Shown piece after piece: positions 10,021-18,127 of a stretch of DNA of 64,000 bases. The translations under genes and the position numbers were made by a program. A model generated the notes under the pieces. The model had not been told where the DNA came from. It searched no databases and saw only the letters and a list, made by a program, of their open reading frames with translations. The stretch's first letter is position 1. Each line of letters opens with the position of its first letter. Origin of the DNA: TMED26 sp002694075 (GTDB lineage: Bacteria; Pseudomonadota; Alphaproteobacteria; Thalassobaculales; Thalassobaculaceae); contig JAYYDT010000103.1 in NCBI GenBank assembly GCA_036160575.1, forward strand, positions 1 to 64,000, written 5' to 3'.

Positions 10021-10712
10021 GACGATGCCTTCGTGGGGCCGCTGGTGGGTTCGGTCTCATCGCCGGTGGTAAACGCCGCCAGGGCCGCGTCGAGATGGGT
10101 GTTAACGCCACTCATCAAATCGTCGATGCGATCGGTGAAAAAGTGGTTGGCGCCCTCGATCAAGTTGTGATCGATCGAGATGCCTCGCTGCTGGGACAGT
10201 TTGTCGACCAGTTTTTTAACCGAATCCGGGGGCACAATGTCGTCGGCGCTGCCATTGACGATCATGCCCGAAGCCGGGCACGGGGCCAGAAAGCTGAAAT
10301 CGAAAATATTGGCCGGCGGCGCGACCGAGACAAAGCCGGTGATCTCCGGCCGGCGCATCAGCAGTTGCATGCAAATCCAAGCGCCAAAGGAAAACCCGCC
10401 GACCCAGCAATAAGGGGCGTTTGGGTTTACGCTTTGCAGCCAATCCAGGGCCGTGGCGGCGTCGCTTAACTCGCCCTCGCCGCGGTCATAGGTTCCTTGA
10501 CTGCGGCCGACCCCGCGAAAATTGAAGCGCAGGGTGGAAAAGCCGCGGTTCACAAAGCCTTGATACATCGCGTACACGACTTTGTTATTCATGGTTCCGC
10601 CATGTTCAGGATGTGGGTGCAAGACCAGCGCGATTGGCGCGTTGGTTTGTTCACCATGGAGATAGCGGCCTTCCAAACGGCCTTCGGGTCCATTAATCGT
10701 AATTTCGGGCAT
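10017..10712 (-). CDS. Alpha/beta hydrolase (COG2945-like)
   Basis: Small 231-aa serine hydrolase of unknown substrate. It shows the HPHPEHGGTMNNKVV segment typical of this group, FNFRGVGRSQGTYD, and a nucleophile elbow of altered form, GGFSFGAW, with Ser as nucleophile. ADDIVPP and GANHFF supply the likely Asp and His. No signal peptide is seen, so it is likely cytoplasmic. The start is ATG at 10712 with AAGAGG just upstream. It is translationally coupled to tyrS. The substrate cannot be told from sequence. Confidence 0.82.
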   Translation of the reverse strand: MPEITINGPEGRLEGRYLHGEQTNAPIALVLHPHPEHGGTMNNKVVYAMYQGFVNRGFSTLRFNFRGVGRSQGTYDRGEGELSDAATALDWLQSVNPNAPYCWVGGFSFGAWICMQLLMRRPEITGFVSVAPPANIFDFSFLAPCPASGMIVNGSADDIVPPDSVKKLVDKLSQQRGISIDHNLIEGANHFFTDRIDDLMSGVNTHLDAALAAFTTGDETEPTSGPTKASS

Positions 10713-10903
10713 TCATACCTCTTGCGGGCGAAACCGGTCGCGGGCCGGGGCCGCGCGACCAAATGCGGCGGTGCAACCGGCGCGGAGCGAAGGGTTGTTC
10801 TTTGCTTGACCGCGCTTATATCGTAAAATCAACGTGGAATGGCAAGTTTTGACGATTATTTTGATCGCAACACGGTTGAAATATTTCTCAGCCCGGCGGC
10901 GGT

Positions 10904-11662
10904 ATGGAATCGGCAATGGCGTTTAAAACCCTCAGCGAAGATCTCAAAGCGGCCATGGCCCGCGACCCGGCGGCGCGTTCGGCGCTGGAGGTGGCGTGCC
11001 TTTACCCTGGCTTCCACGTTTTGTTATTCCACCGCGCCGCCCATGGCTTGTGGCGGCTCCGCCTGCGCTTTTTGGCGCGCGCGCTGATGCAACTGGCGCG
11101 CTGGCTCACCGGCATTGAGATTCACCCGGCGGCGCGGATCGGCGCCGGCCTGTTCATCGACCATGGCATGGGCGTGGTGATCGGTGAAACCGCTGAAATC
11201 GGCGATCAAGTGACGCTTTATCACGGTGTCACCTTGGGCGGCACCGCGCCCCATGAGGGCAAAACGCCGACCAATATGCAGAAGCGGCATCCCACCCTTT
11301 GCGACCATGTGGTGGTCGGCGCCGGGGCCAAAATTCTTGGCCCGGTGATGGTCCGTGAGGGCGCCCAGGTGGGGTCCAACGCGGTGGTGGTGCGCGACGT
11401 ACCGGCGGGCGCCACGGTGGTCGGCATTCCGGGCAAAGTCGTGCATCCCAAAGGCCCCAAATCGGTCGAGAATTTCCGTGCCTACGGGTCCAATGACGCG
11501 GATCCCACCGGCAAGGCGGTGGAGGCGTTGATGGCCGAGGTCCACGACCTGAAAACCCGCCTGGCGACGCTAGAGGCTGTTCGTGGCATCGACCCGGCCT
11601 ATCCGACCCGAGCGCCCAATCCCGACCCCACCCCCCGTTCGACGGAGCCCGGCACGGAGTGA
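10904..11662 (+). CDS. cysE: Serine O-acetyltransferase
   Basis: Acetylates L-serine to O-acetylserine, the acceptor for sulfide in cysteine synthesis. The protein has 252 aa: a short N-terminal helical part and a left-handed beta-helix hexapeptide domain with IHPAARIGAGLFIDHG, the conserved GVTLGGT loop and PAGATVVGIPGKVV. It is of the shorter EpsC/plant-like type. ATG at 10904 is chosen; a second ATG at 10916 is in frame. It heads an operon-like run with cysteine desulfurase, ferredoxin, tenA and mnmA, which suits a shared theme of sulfur supply. Confidence 0.95.
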   Translation: MESAMAFKTLSEDLKAAMARDPAARSALEVACLYPGFHVLLFHRAAHGLWRLRLRFLARALMQLARWLTGIEIHPAARIGAGLFIDHGMGVVIGETAEIGDQVTLYHGVTLGGTAPHEGKTPTNMQKRHPTLCDHVVVGAGAKILGPVMVREGAQVGSNAVVVRDVPAGATVVGIPGKVVHPKGPKSVENFRAYGSNDADPTGKAVEALMAEVHDLKTRLATLEAVRGIDPAYPTRAPNPDPTPRSTEPGTE

Positions 11663-11702
11663 GCCGCGGTGCGACCTCGTTGCCGTGAATGGGGAACGGT
11701 TC

Positions 11703-12791
11703 ATGAACGTTTACCTTGATCATAACGCCACCGCGCCGTTACGTCCGGCCGCCCGTGAGGCCATGGTGGCGGCCATGGATTTGGTCGGCAACGCGTCCTC
11801 GGTGCATGGCCATGGCCGGGCCGCGCGTCAGCTGTTGGAAGCCGCGCGCCGCGATGTCGCCGCGCTGGTCGGCGCGCCGGCGGCGCAAGTGATTTTTACC
11901 AGCGGCGCGACCGAAGCGAACAATTTGGCCCTGGCGGCGGCCGGCGGCGGGCCGGTGGCGGTATCGGCGGTGGAGCATGAATCGATCATTGGCGCCGGCC
12001 AGGATTTCGCGGTCTTGGCGGTCGATGGCGACGGGGTGGTCGACGGCGACGCCATGGAACGGACGCTGGCCACGGCGGCACCGGCGTTGGTGTCGGTGAT
12101 GGCGGCCAATAATGAAACCGGGGTGGTGCAGCCGATTGGCGAACTGGCGGCGCGCGCGAAAGCCACCGGCGCGTTGTTTCACTCGGACATGGTGCAGGTC
12201 GCCGGCAAACGCGACATCCTCGACACCGCCGGCATCGATTTGATCTCGCTCTCGGCGCATAAGATCGGCGGGCCGGCCGGGATTGGCGCCCTGATAAACC
12301 TCGGCGATGTCGATCTGACACCGGTGCTGCGCGGCGGCGGCCAGGAACGGGGCCGGCGGGCCGGGACCGAAAACCTGGTCGGCATCGCGGGTTTCGCCGC
12401 GGCGGCGCGGGCGGCGATGTTGGGCCGTGACGATTTCGCCCGGCTGGCCGAGCTGCGTGACCGTTTCGAGGACGACATCCTGGCGGCCATTCCAGACATC
12501 TATATCGCTGGCCAGGGCCGGCCGCGTTTGGTCAACACCGCGTGTCTGGCCCTGCCGGGGGTGACCGCGTCGACTTTGGTGATGAGCTTGGACCTGGCCG
12601 GCTTCTCGGTCAGTGCCGGTGCCGCCTGTTCGTCCGGCAAGGTCGAACGCTCGCATGTCCTGGCGGCGATGGCCGCCCCCGCCTGGGCCGTCGCCGGCGC
12701 CGTCCGGATCAGTCTCGGGTGGAACACCGTGGCCGCCGATTTGGACGGACTTGTTGAGGCCTGCGTTCGGTTGTACAAGCGCGCGGCGTAG
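11703..12791 (+). CDS. Cysteine desulfurase (NifS/IscS family)
   Basis: PLP enzyme that takes sulfur from cysteine as an enzyme-bound persulfide, for Fe-S clusters or tRNA thiolation. The start is ATG at 11703 with GGGGAA 7-8 nt upstream, giving 362 aa; the open frame reaches further up but only into cysE. Visible motifs are YLDHNATAPLRP at the N-terminus, TSGATEANN, the PLP lysine K187 in SAHKIGGPAG, the RAGTEN segment, and catalytic C309 in GAACSSGK. It is a short group I enzyme, nearer to NifS than to E. coli IscS in the Cys loop. With mnmA nearby it may serve tRNA s2U formation; an Fe-S role with the adjacent ferredoxin is equally possible. Confidence 0.93.
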   Translation: MNVYLDHNATAPLRPAAREAMVAAMDLVGNASSVHGHGRAARQLLEAARRDVAALVGAPAAQVIFTSGATEANNLALAAAGGGPVAVSAVEHESIIGAGQDFAVLAVDGDGVVDGDAMERTLATAAPALVSVMAANNETGVVQPIGELAARAKATGALFHSDMVQVAGKRDILDTAGIDLISLSAHKIGGPAGIGALINLGDVDLTPVLRGGGQERGRRAGTENLVGIAGFAAAARAAMLGRDDFARLAELRDRFEDDILAAIPDIYIAGQGRPRLVNTACLALPGVTASTLVMSLDLAGFSVSAGAACSSGKVERSHVLAAMAAPAWAVAGAVRISLGWNTVAADLDGLVEACVRLYKRAA

Positions 12792-12799
12792 GGAGTTGC

Positions 12800-13132
12800 A
12801 TGGTCAAAGTGGTCTTTATCGAGCGCGATGGCGCGCGGCGTGAGGTGACCGGCGCGGTTGGCGATAGCTTGCTGGATGTCGCCCACGCCCATGACATCGA
12901 CATGGAGGGCACCTGCGAGGGGCAGATGGCCTGCTCGACCTGTCATGTGATCGTCGACGCGGCGTGGTTCGACCGGTTGGATGCGCCCTCCGATGACGAG
13001 GAGGATATGTTGGACCTGGCCATGGGCCTGACCCAGACTTCGCGTCTCGGCTGCCAAGTCACCTTGCGGGCCGAGGACGATGGGCTTGAGGTGCGCTTGC
13101 CCCAGGCGGTGATTAACATGATGGGGCTTTGA
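12800..13132 (+). CDS. [2Fe-2S] ferredoxin, adrenodoxin/Isc type
   Basis: Small 110-aa electron carrier. Cluster ligands C39, C45, C48 and C85 are visible as C-x5-C-x2-C followed by a distant Cys (GTCEGQMACSTCHV and RLGCQV), the pattern of adrenodoxin and Isc-type ferredoxins. It starts 8 bp after the desulfurase stop. Isc-type ferredoxins supply electrons for Fe-S assembly, so the pairing with a desulfurase is meaningful. Other partners, such as a P450-like oxygenase, cannot be excluded. Confidence 0.93.
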   Translation: MVKVVFIERDGARREVTGAVGDSLLDVAHAHDIDMEGTCEGQMACSTCHVIVDAAWFDRLDAPSDDEEDMLDLAMGLTQTSRLGCQVTLRAEDDGLEVRLPQAVINMMGL

Positions 13133-13134
13133 GC

Positions 13135-13806
13135 ATGGCATCGAATGATTTTTTTGAGCGTTTGCGTGGCCCCGCCGATGACGTGTGGACGACTTATGTC
13201 ACTCATCCCTTCGTCACCGGCCTGGCCGACGGCAGTTTGCCGCCCGCCGCCTTTCGCCACTATCTGGGCCAGGATTATCTGTTCTTAATGCATTTCGCCC
13301 GCGCCCATGCTTTGGCCGTCTATAAGTCCGAGACGCTGGCCGACATGCGCGCCGGGGCCGCCGGTATCGCCGCCATTTTGGACACCGAAATCGATTTGCA
13401 TGTCGGCTATTGCGCCGATTGGGGGTTGAGCCAGGCGGACATGGCCGCTTTGCCCGAGGACCCGGCCTGTGTCGCTTATACCCGCTTCGTCCTCGACCGC
13501 GGCAACGCCGGCGATCTGCTTGACCTGCAGGTCGCCCTGGCGCCTTGTGTCGTCGGCTATGGCGAGATTGGCCGGCGCCTGGCCGCCGACCCGGCGACCA
13601 AGACGGATGGTAACCCTTACGCCGATTGGATCGCCATGTACGCTGGCGCGGAATACCAGGCGGTGGTCACCGCGGCGCGCGCCCATCTCGACGACTTGGC
13701 CGTGCGGCGCGGCGGCGCGGCGCGCTTTGACGCCCTGGCCGACACTTTCCGGGCCGCCACCCGATTGGAGGTCGGTTTTTGGCAAATGGGATTGGACCAC
13801 TCATGA
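13135..13806 (+). CDS. tenA: TenA family protein (thiaminase II-like)
   Basis: TenA-fold protein of 223 aa; relatives hydrolyse aminopyrimidines such as aminomethyl-HMP to HMP for thiamine salvage. The conserved LGQDYLFL segment, C138 in LAPCVVGYGEIG and a late Glu in RLEVGFWQMGL fit the active-site pattern. The chosen start is ATG at 13135, 2 bp after the ferredoxin stop and preceded by GGGG; an in-frame TTG at 13129 is less likely. Its stop overlaps the mnmA start (ATGA). No thiamine gene or TPP riboswitch is near, and the context is sulfur transfer, so the real substrate is open. Confidence 0.88.
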   Translation: MASNDFFERLRGPADDVWTTYVTHPFVTGLADGSLPPAAFRHYLGQDYLFLMHFARAHALAVYKSETLADMRAGAAGIAAILDTEIDLHVGYCADWGLSQADMAALPEDPACVAYTRFVLDRGNAGDLLDLQVALAPCVVGYGEIGRRLAADPATKTDGNPYADWIAMYAGAEYQAVVTAARAHLDDLAVRRGGAARFDALADTFRAATRLEVGFWQMGLDHS

Positions 13807-14945
13807 ACAGGCAGGATGACCCGCTCGACCTGGGCAAACCGCCGGCCGCGGCGCGCGTGGTGGTGGCCATGTCGGGCGGTGTCGACTCCACCACCACCGC
13901 CGCCTTGCTAGCCGATCAGGGCTATGAGGTGATCGGCGTCACCTTGCAATTGTATGACCATGGCGCGGCGATCAAACGCAAGAACGCTTGCTGCGCCGGC
14001 GAGGATATTCACGACGCTCGCACCGCCGCCGAGCGGATCGGCATTCCCCATTACGTGCTCGACTACGAAAGCCAGTTCCGCGAAGCGGTGATGGAAGATT
14101 TCGCCGAAAGTTACCTGCGCGGGGAAACCCCGATCCCCTGTGTGCGCTGTAATCAGACGGTCAAATTCCGCGATTTGCTGACCGTCGCCCGCGATCTGGA
14201 CGCCGATTGTCTGGCCACCGGCCACTATGTGCGCCGAACGGTGGGGCCGGCCGGCCCGGAAATGCGGGTGGGACGCGACCCGGCCAAGGACCAAAGCTAT
14301 TTCCTGTTCGCCACCACCGCCGAACAACTCGATTACCTGCGGTTTCCGCTGGGCGATTTAACCAAGACCGAGACGCGCGACCTGGCGCGGCGCTACGGCC
14401 TGGAAATCGCCGACAAGCCGGAAAGCCAGGATATCTGTTTCGTGCCCAATGGAAATTACGCGTCGGTCGTTGAAAAACTGCGCCCCGGCGCCGCCGACCC
14501 GGGCGAGATCGTCGATCTCGAGGGGCAGGTGCTGGGTCACCACGATGGGATCATCCATTACACCATCGGTCAGCGGCGTGGGCTTGGCATCGGCGGCCGG
14601 CGCGATGAGGCCGAGGGCGGCGATAGCGCCCCCCTGTTCGTGATCCGCCTCGAGGCCGAGGCCAAGCGCGTCGTGGTCGGCCCGAGGGAAGCATTGGCGC
14701 GGGCGGTGGTCGGCGTCGGCGATTTGAACTGGCTGGGCGGCGGCGCGCCGGTAGAGGATGTGCCGGTGCGGGTCAAACTGCGTTCGACGATGGCGCCGGT
14801 GGCGGCGACTTTGCGCCAGGGTGCCGGCGGCTGGGAGGTGGCGCTCGACACCCCGCAATATGGCGTCGCCCAGGGCCAGGCGGCGGTGCTTTACGCCGCC
14901 GAGGACGACCAGGTGTTGGGCGGCGGCTGGATCCGGCCGACCTAA
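13803..14945 (+). CDS. mnmA: tRNA-specific 2-thiouridylase MnmA
   Basis: Installs sulfur at C2 of the wobble uridine in tRNAs for Lys, Glu and Gln, using ATP and persulfide sulfur. It has 380 aa starting from ATG at 13803, which overlaps the tenA stop. The PP-loop SGGVDS stands near the N-terminus. The catalytic Cys pair lies in IPCVRCNQTVKF and in SQDICFVP. The central IHYTIGQRRGLGIGG segment and the C-terminal beta barrel are typical. Co-transcription with a cysteine desulfurase gives a direct sulfur source. Confidence 0.96.
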   Translation: MNRQDDPLDLGKPPAAARVVVAMSGGVDSTTTAALLADQGYEVIGVTLQLYDHGAAIKRKNACCAGEDIHDARTAAERIGIPHYVLDYESQFREAVMEDFAESYLRGETPIPCVRCNQTVKFRDLLTVARDLDADCLATGHYVRRTVGPAGPEMRVGRDPAKDQSYFLFATTAEQLDYLRFPLGDLTKTETRDLARRYGLEIADKPESQDICFVPNGNYASVVEKLRPGAADPGEIVDLEGQVLGHHDGIIHYTIGQRRGLGIGGRRDEAEGGDSAPLFVIRLEAEAKRVVVGPREALARAVVGVGDLNWLGGGAPVEDVPVRVKLRSTMAPVAATLRQGAGGWEVALDTPQYGVAQGQAAVLYAAEDDQVLGGGWIRPT

Positions 14946-14969
14946 GCGTCACCGCCGAGACCAAGCAAA

Positions 14970-14993
14970 AGGGGCGCGGTAACCCGCGCCCCT
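14970..14993 (-). terminator. Rho-independent terminator between mnmA and the BMP gene
   Basis: A 10-bp stem closes a TAAC/GTTA tetraloop (arms 14970-14979 and 14984-14993). On the minus strand the hairpin is followed by TTTTG, so it best serves the BMP operon reading leftward. On the plus strand it may also stop mnmA transcription, though without a T-run. Confidence 0.7.
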
Positions 14994-15015
14994 CGGTCAT
15001 CCGTGTGGCCGTGGC

Positions 15016-16083
15016 TTATTGCGGCAGTTTGTCGTCGATCCCTTTGACGTACCAATTCATCTGCGCCAGCACGCCGTCGTCCAGCACCTCGCCGGCTTTG
15101 GCGGCCAAGCTGCCGTCTTGCTTGTAAATCGGCCCGGTGAAGGGATGGAATTCACCGCTGATGATCTTCGCCTGGGTGGCTTCGGCCATCGCTTTCACAT
15201 CGCCCGGCATGTTGGTGTAGGGGGCCATCGCGACCATGCCCGGTTTCATGCCGTCCCAGACGTCTTGGCTGCTCCAGGTGCCGTCGAGCACGGCCTTGGT
15301 GCGGGCCACGTAATAGGGGGCCCAGTCATCGATGATCGAGGTCAATTGATGCTTCGGCGCGAACTTGATCATGTCCGAGGCTTGCCCGAAGCCAAGGGCT
15401 CCTTTTTCGGCGGCGATTTGCAGCGGCGCCGTGGAGTCGGTGTGCTGGGTCATGATATCGGCGCCTTGGCTCAGCAATACCTTGGCGGCATCGGCTTCCT
15501 TGCCCGGATCGAACCAGGAGTTGACCCAGATGATTTTGAGTTTGAAATCGGGATTGACCGATTGGGCGCCGAGCAGGAAGGCGTTGATGCCGCGCACCAC
15601 TTCTGGGATCGGAAACGAGGCGACATAGCCGGCGACACCGGTTTTGGACATTTTGCCGGCGATTTGACCGATCACATAGCGGCCTTCGTAAAAGCGCGCC
15701 GAATAGGTCGCCACATTGGCCGCGCGTTTATAGCCGGTGGCGTGTTCGAATTTCACCTTGGGGAATTTCTTGGCGACCTTGACGGTCGGGTCCATGTAGC
15801 CGAACGAGGTGGTAAAAATCAGGCCGGCGCCTTGGCGGGCCAAGCGAGTGATGGCGCGCTCGGCGTCCGGACCCTCGGAGACTTTTTCGACGTAGACGGT
15901 CTCAACCTTGTCGCCAAAGGCTTTCTCGACCGCCAGGCGGCCCTCATTGTGTTGATAGGTCCAGCCGTGGTCGCCGATCGGGCCGACATAGACGAAGCCG
16001 ACCTTCAATTTATCGGCGGCCGCGGTGCCGGCGGTGGCCAAAGCCAGCCCGGCGGCCAAGGCCAAAGAAATCCATTTTTTCAT
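15016..16083 (-). CDS. BMP family ABC transporter substrate-binding protein
   Basis: Periplasmic binding protein of the BMP (basic membrane protein/PnrA) family, which usually binds purine nucleosides. It has 355 aa from ATG at 16083, preceded by AGGAGA; the frame extends 14 codons upstream but without a ribosome site. A cleavable signal peptide (KKWISLALAAGLALATAG then AAA-D) is clear. The mature start KVGFVYVGPIGDHGWTYQHNEG and the FTTSFGYMD segment are typical of BMP. It is the last gene of the importer operon. The ligand is inferred from family only. Confidence 0.92.
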   Translation of the reverse strand: MKKWISLALAAGLALATAGTAAADKLKVGFVYVGPIGDHGWTYQHNEGRLAVEKAFGDKVETVYVEKVSEGPDAERAITRLARQGAGLIFTTSFGYMDPTVKVAKKFPKVKFEHATGYKRAANVATYSARFYEGRYVIGQIAGKMSKTGVAGYVASFPIPEVVRGINAFLLGAQSVNPDFKLKIIWVNSWFDPGKEADAAKVLLSQGADIMTQHTDSTAPLQIAAEKGALGFGQASDMIKFAPKHQLTSIIDDWAPYYVARTKAVLDGTWSSQDVWDGMKPGMVAMAPYTNMPGDVKAMAEATQAKIISGEFHPFTGPIYKQDGSLAAKAGEVLDDGVLAQMNWYVKGIDDKLPQ

Positions 16084-16132
16084 TCTATGAGTCTCCTGTG
16101 CGTTGTGGTCGAAACGTATTCCCACCGGCGAC

Positions 16133-17053
16133 CTAGCGGTCCGGCACGAATGGCAAGCCGATACAGGCCGGCGTATTGACCTTGGCCACCGCGCGATTGC
16201 GCGAGATCACGACCAAGGCGGCGATGGTAACGAGATAGGGCAATGATGACAAAAATTGAGCGGGCACACCCAAACCCAAGCCCTGTACATACAGTCCCAT
16301 GATCCAAACCGCGCCGAATAGATAAGCGCCCAATAGCGCGCGCACGGGTAACCAAGTGGCGAACACCACCAGGGCCAGGGCGATCCACCCGCGCCCACCG
16401 GTCATGTTTTCAATCCATTGCGGGGTATAGGCGAGAGATAGATAAGCGCCACTCAATCCGGCGCAGAGGCCGCCGAATAAAATGCAGCCATAGCGTACGC
16501 CAATCACCGAATAGCCAAGCGCGTGCGCCGAATGATGATTGTCGCCAACGGCGCGGATGATCAGGCCGAGGCGGCTATGGTTGAGGGTATAGGCGACGCC
16601 GGCGACGGCCAGAAAACTGCCGTAGACCAGAATGTCCTGACCGAACAGGGTGGGGCCGATGACCGGCAGGTCGCTGACACCGGGGATCGACAGCGCCGCC
16701 AGTTTGACGCCCGGCAGGCCGGTGAAATCCTCGCCGATCAGCCCCGACAGGCCCAGGCCAAGCAAGGTCAGGGCGAGACCGGTGGCGACTTGATTGGTGA
16801 TCAGGCTTTGCGTCAACACCGCGAACAATAAGGCCATGGCCAGACCCGCGACCGCCCCGGCGGCGACTCCGACCAGCGCCAAACCCGTCACCTGGGCACC
16901 GGCGAAGGCGCAAACCGCCCCGACCACCATCATCCCCTCGACACCCAGGTTGAGCACGCCGGACCGTTCCACCACCAGTTCGCCAATGGCCGCCAGTAAC
17001 AGCGGTGTGGCGGCGGTGATGATGGTCAAGATGATGGCCTCCAGCGCGCCCAT
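16133..17053 (-). CDS. ABC transporter permease (BMP/nucleoside importer, second permease)
   Basis: Integral membrane subunit of 306 aa with about eight to ten hydrophobic segments. The sequence VVERSGVLNLGVEGMM near the N-terminus is the hallmark of YufQ/RbsC-like permeases of BMP importers. It lies 3 bp after the other permease gene, in the order ATPase, permease, permease, binding protein. The last 20 residues beyond the final membrane segment are cytoplasmic and not conserved. Confidence 0.92.
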   Translation of the reverse strand: MGALEAIILTIITAATPLLLAAIGELVVERSGVLNLGVEGMMVVGAVCAFAGAQVTGLALVGVAAGAVAGLAMALLFAVLTQSLITNQVATGLALTLLGLGLSGLIGEDFTGLPGVKLAALSIPGVSDLPVIGPTLFGQDILVYGSFLAVAGVAYTLNHSRLGLIIRAVGDNHHSAHALGYSVIGVRYGCILFGGLCAGLSGAYLSLAYTPQWIENMTGGRGWIALALVVFATWLPVRALLGAYLFGAVWIMGLYVQGLGLGVPAQFLSSLPYLVTIAALVVISRNRAVAKVNTPACIGLPFVPDR

Positions 17054-17056
17054 GGC

Positions 17057-18127
17057 CTAGCCCCGCGCCGCCGCCGCGCGCCAGCGCAAGCGGTAGAGGA
17101 TCAAGGTGTCGCAGGCGAGAATGAAGAACAGCAATATGCCCTGAAACACTTGGGTGGTCTTGTCGGAGACGCCGAGGTCGATTTGCGCGCCTTCGCCGCC
17201 AAGATAGCTGAGCCCCAGGACCACCCCAGCGAGCACCACCCCCAACGGGTTAAGCCGGCCGAGAAAGGCCACGATAATGGCGGTGAAGCCGTAGCCTGGC
17301 GAGACCACCGGCTGCAAATGGCCGCTTGGTCCGGCGACCTCGCACAGACCGGCGACGCCGGCCAGGGCGCCGGAAAGTAAGAAACAAAACCACACCGTGC
17401 GATTTGCCGAAAAGCCGGCGAACCCGCCGGCGCGCGGCGCGGCGCCAATGACTTTGATCTCGAAGCCCTTGAGGGTGCGATCCATCACCACCGACAGAAC
17501 CATCGCCGCCACTAGCGCGAAAACAATGCCAAGGTGGAGACGGCCATCGCCCAGATGCGGCAACACCTGCCAGCCCTCGAAGGCCGCCGATTGTGGAAAG
17601 TTGAAACCGTTGGGGTCGCGCCAAGGGCCGCGCACCAGCCAGTCCAAAAGCAATTGGGCGACATAGACCAACATCAAACTGGTCAAAATCTCGTTGGCGC
17701 CGAAACGCGTTTTCAGAAGCGCTGGAATAGCGCCGTAAAGGGCGCCGCCGGCAATCGCCAAGACGATCATGACGGCCAAAACCGGTGGGCTTTGGAAAGT
17801 CGGCAGCAGAATCGGCACCGCCGCGCCGGCCAGTGCGCCGGCCGTCAATTGGCCCTCGGCACCGATGTTCCACACCTTGGCTTTGAAACACACCGCCAAG
17901 CCAACCCCGATCAGGATCAAGGGCGACGATTTGACCGCCAATTCCTCAAGCGACCAGGACGTGGTCAAGGGATCGATGAAATAAACGTAAAGGGCGCGGC
18001 CGGGATGAATGCCTTGGGCCGCGAAAATGACCGCGCCGACGATGGCGGTCAGGGTAACCGCCAGCAGCGGCGAGAGCACGGCCATCCATTGCGACCGTTC
18101 GGGGCGCCGCTCCAGGGTCAGGATCAT
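17057..18127 (-). CDS. ABC transporter permease (BMP/nucleoside importer, first permease)
   Basis: Integral membrane subunit of 356 aa, YufP-like. Segments LAVCFKAKVWNIGAEGQLT, ALLKTRFGANEILTSLMLVY and VSPGYGFTAIIVAFLGRLNP are typical of the group. ATG at 18127 overlaps the 3' end of the ATPase gene by 4 bp, so the two are coupled. It would form the heterodimeric membrane pore with the next permease. Confidence 0.92.
   Translation of the reverse strand: MILTLERRPERSQWMAVLSPLLAVTLTAIVGAVIFAAQGIHPGRALYVYFIDPLTTSWSLEELAVKSSPLILIGVGLAVCFKAKVWNIGAEGQLTAGALAGAAVPILLPTFQSPPVLAVMIVLAIAGGALYGAIPALLKTRFGANEILTSLMLVYVAQLLLDWLVRGPWRDPNGFNFPQSAAFEGWQVLPHLGDGRLHLGIVFALVAAMVLSVVMDRTLKGFEIKVIGAAPRAGGFAGFSANRTVWFCFLLSGALAGVAGLCEVAGPSGHLQPVVSPGYGFTAIIVAFLGRLNPLGVVLAGVVLGLSYLGGEGAQIDLGVSDKTTQVFQGILLFFILACDTLILYRLRWRAAAARG

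Noticed and set aside
13129..13140. TTG start for tenA
   Set aside because: It would overlap the ferredoxin stop; ATG at 13135 is 6 bp downstream, better spaced from GGGG and matches usual N-termini.
13100..13140. TPP riboswitch before tenA
   Set aside because: There are only 2 bp between ferredoxin and tenA, and no thi-box-like sequence is seen in the ferredoxin 3' end.
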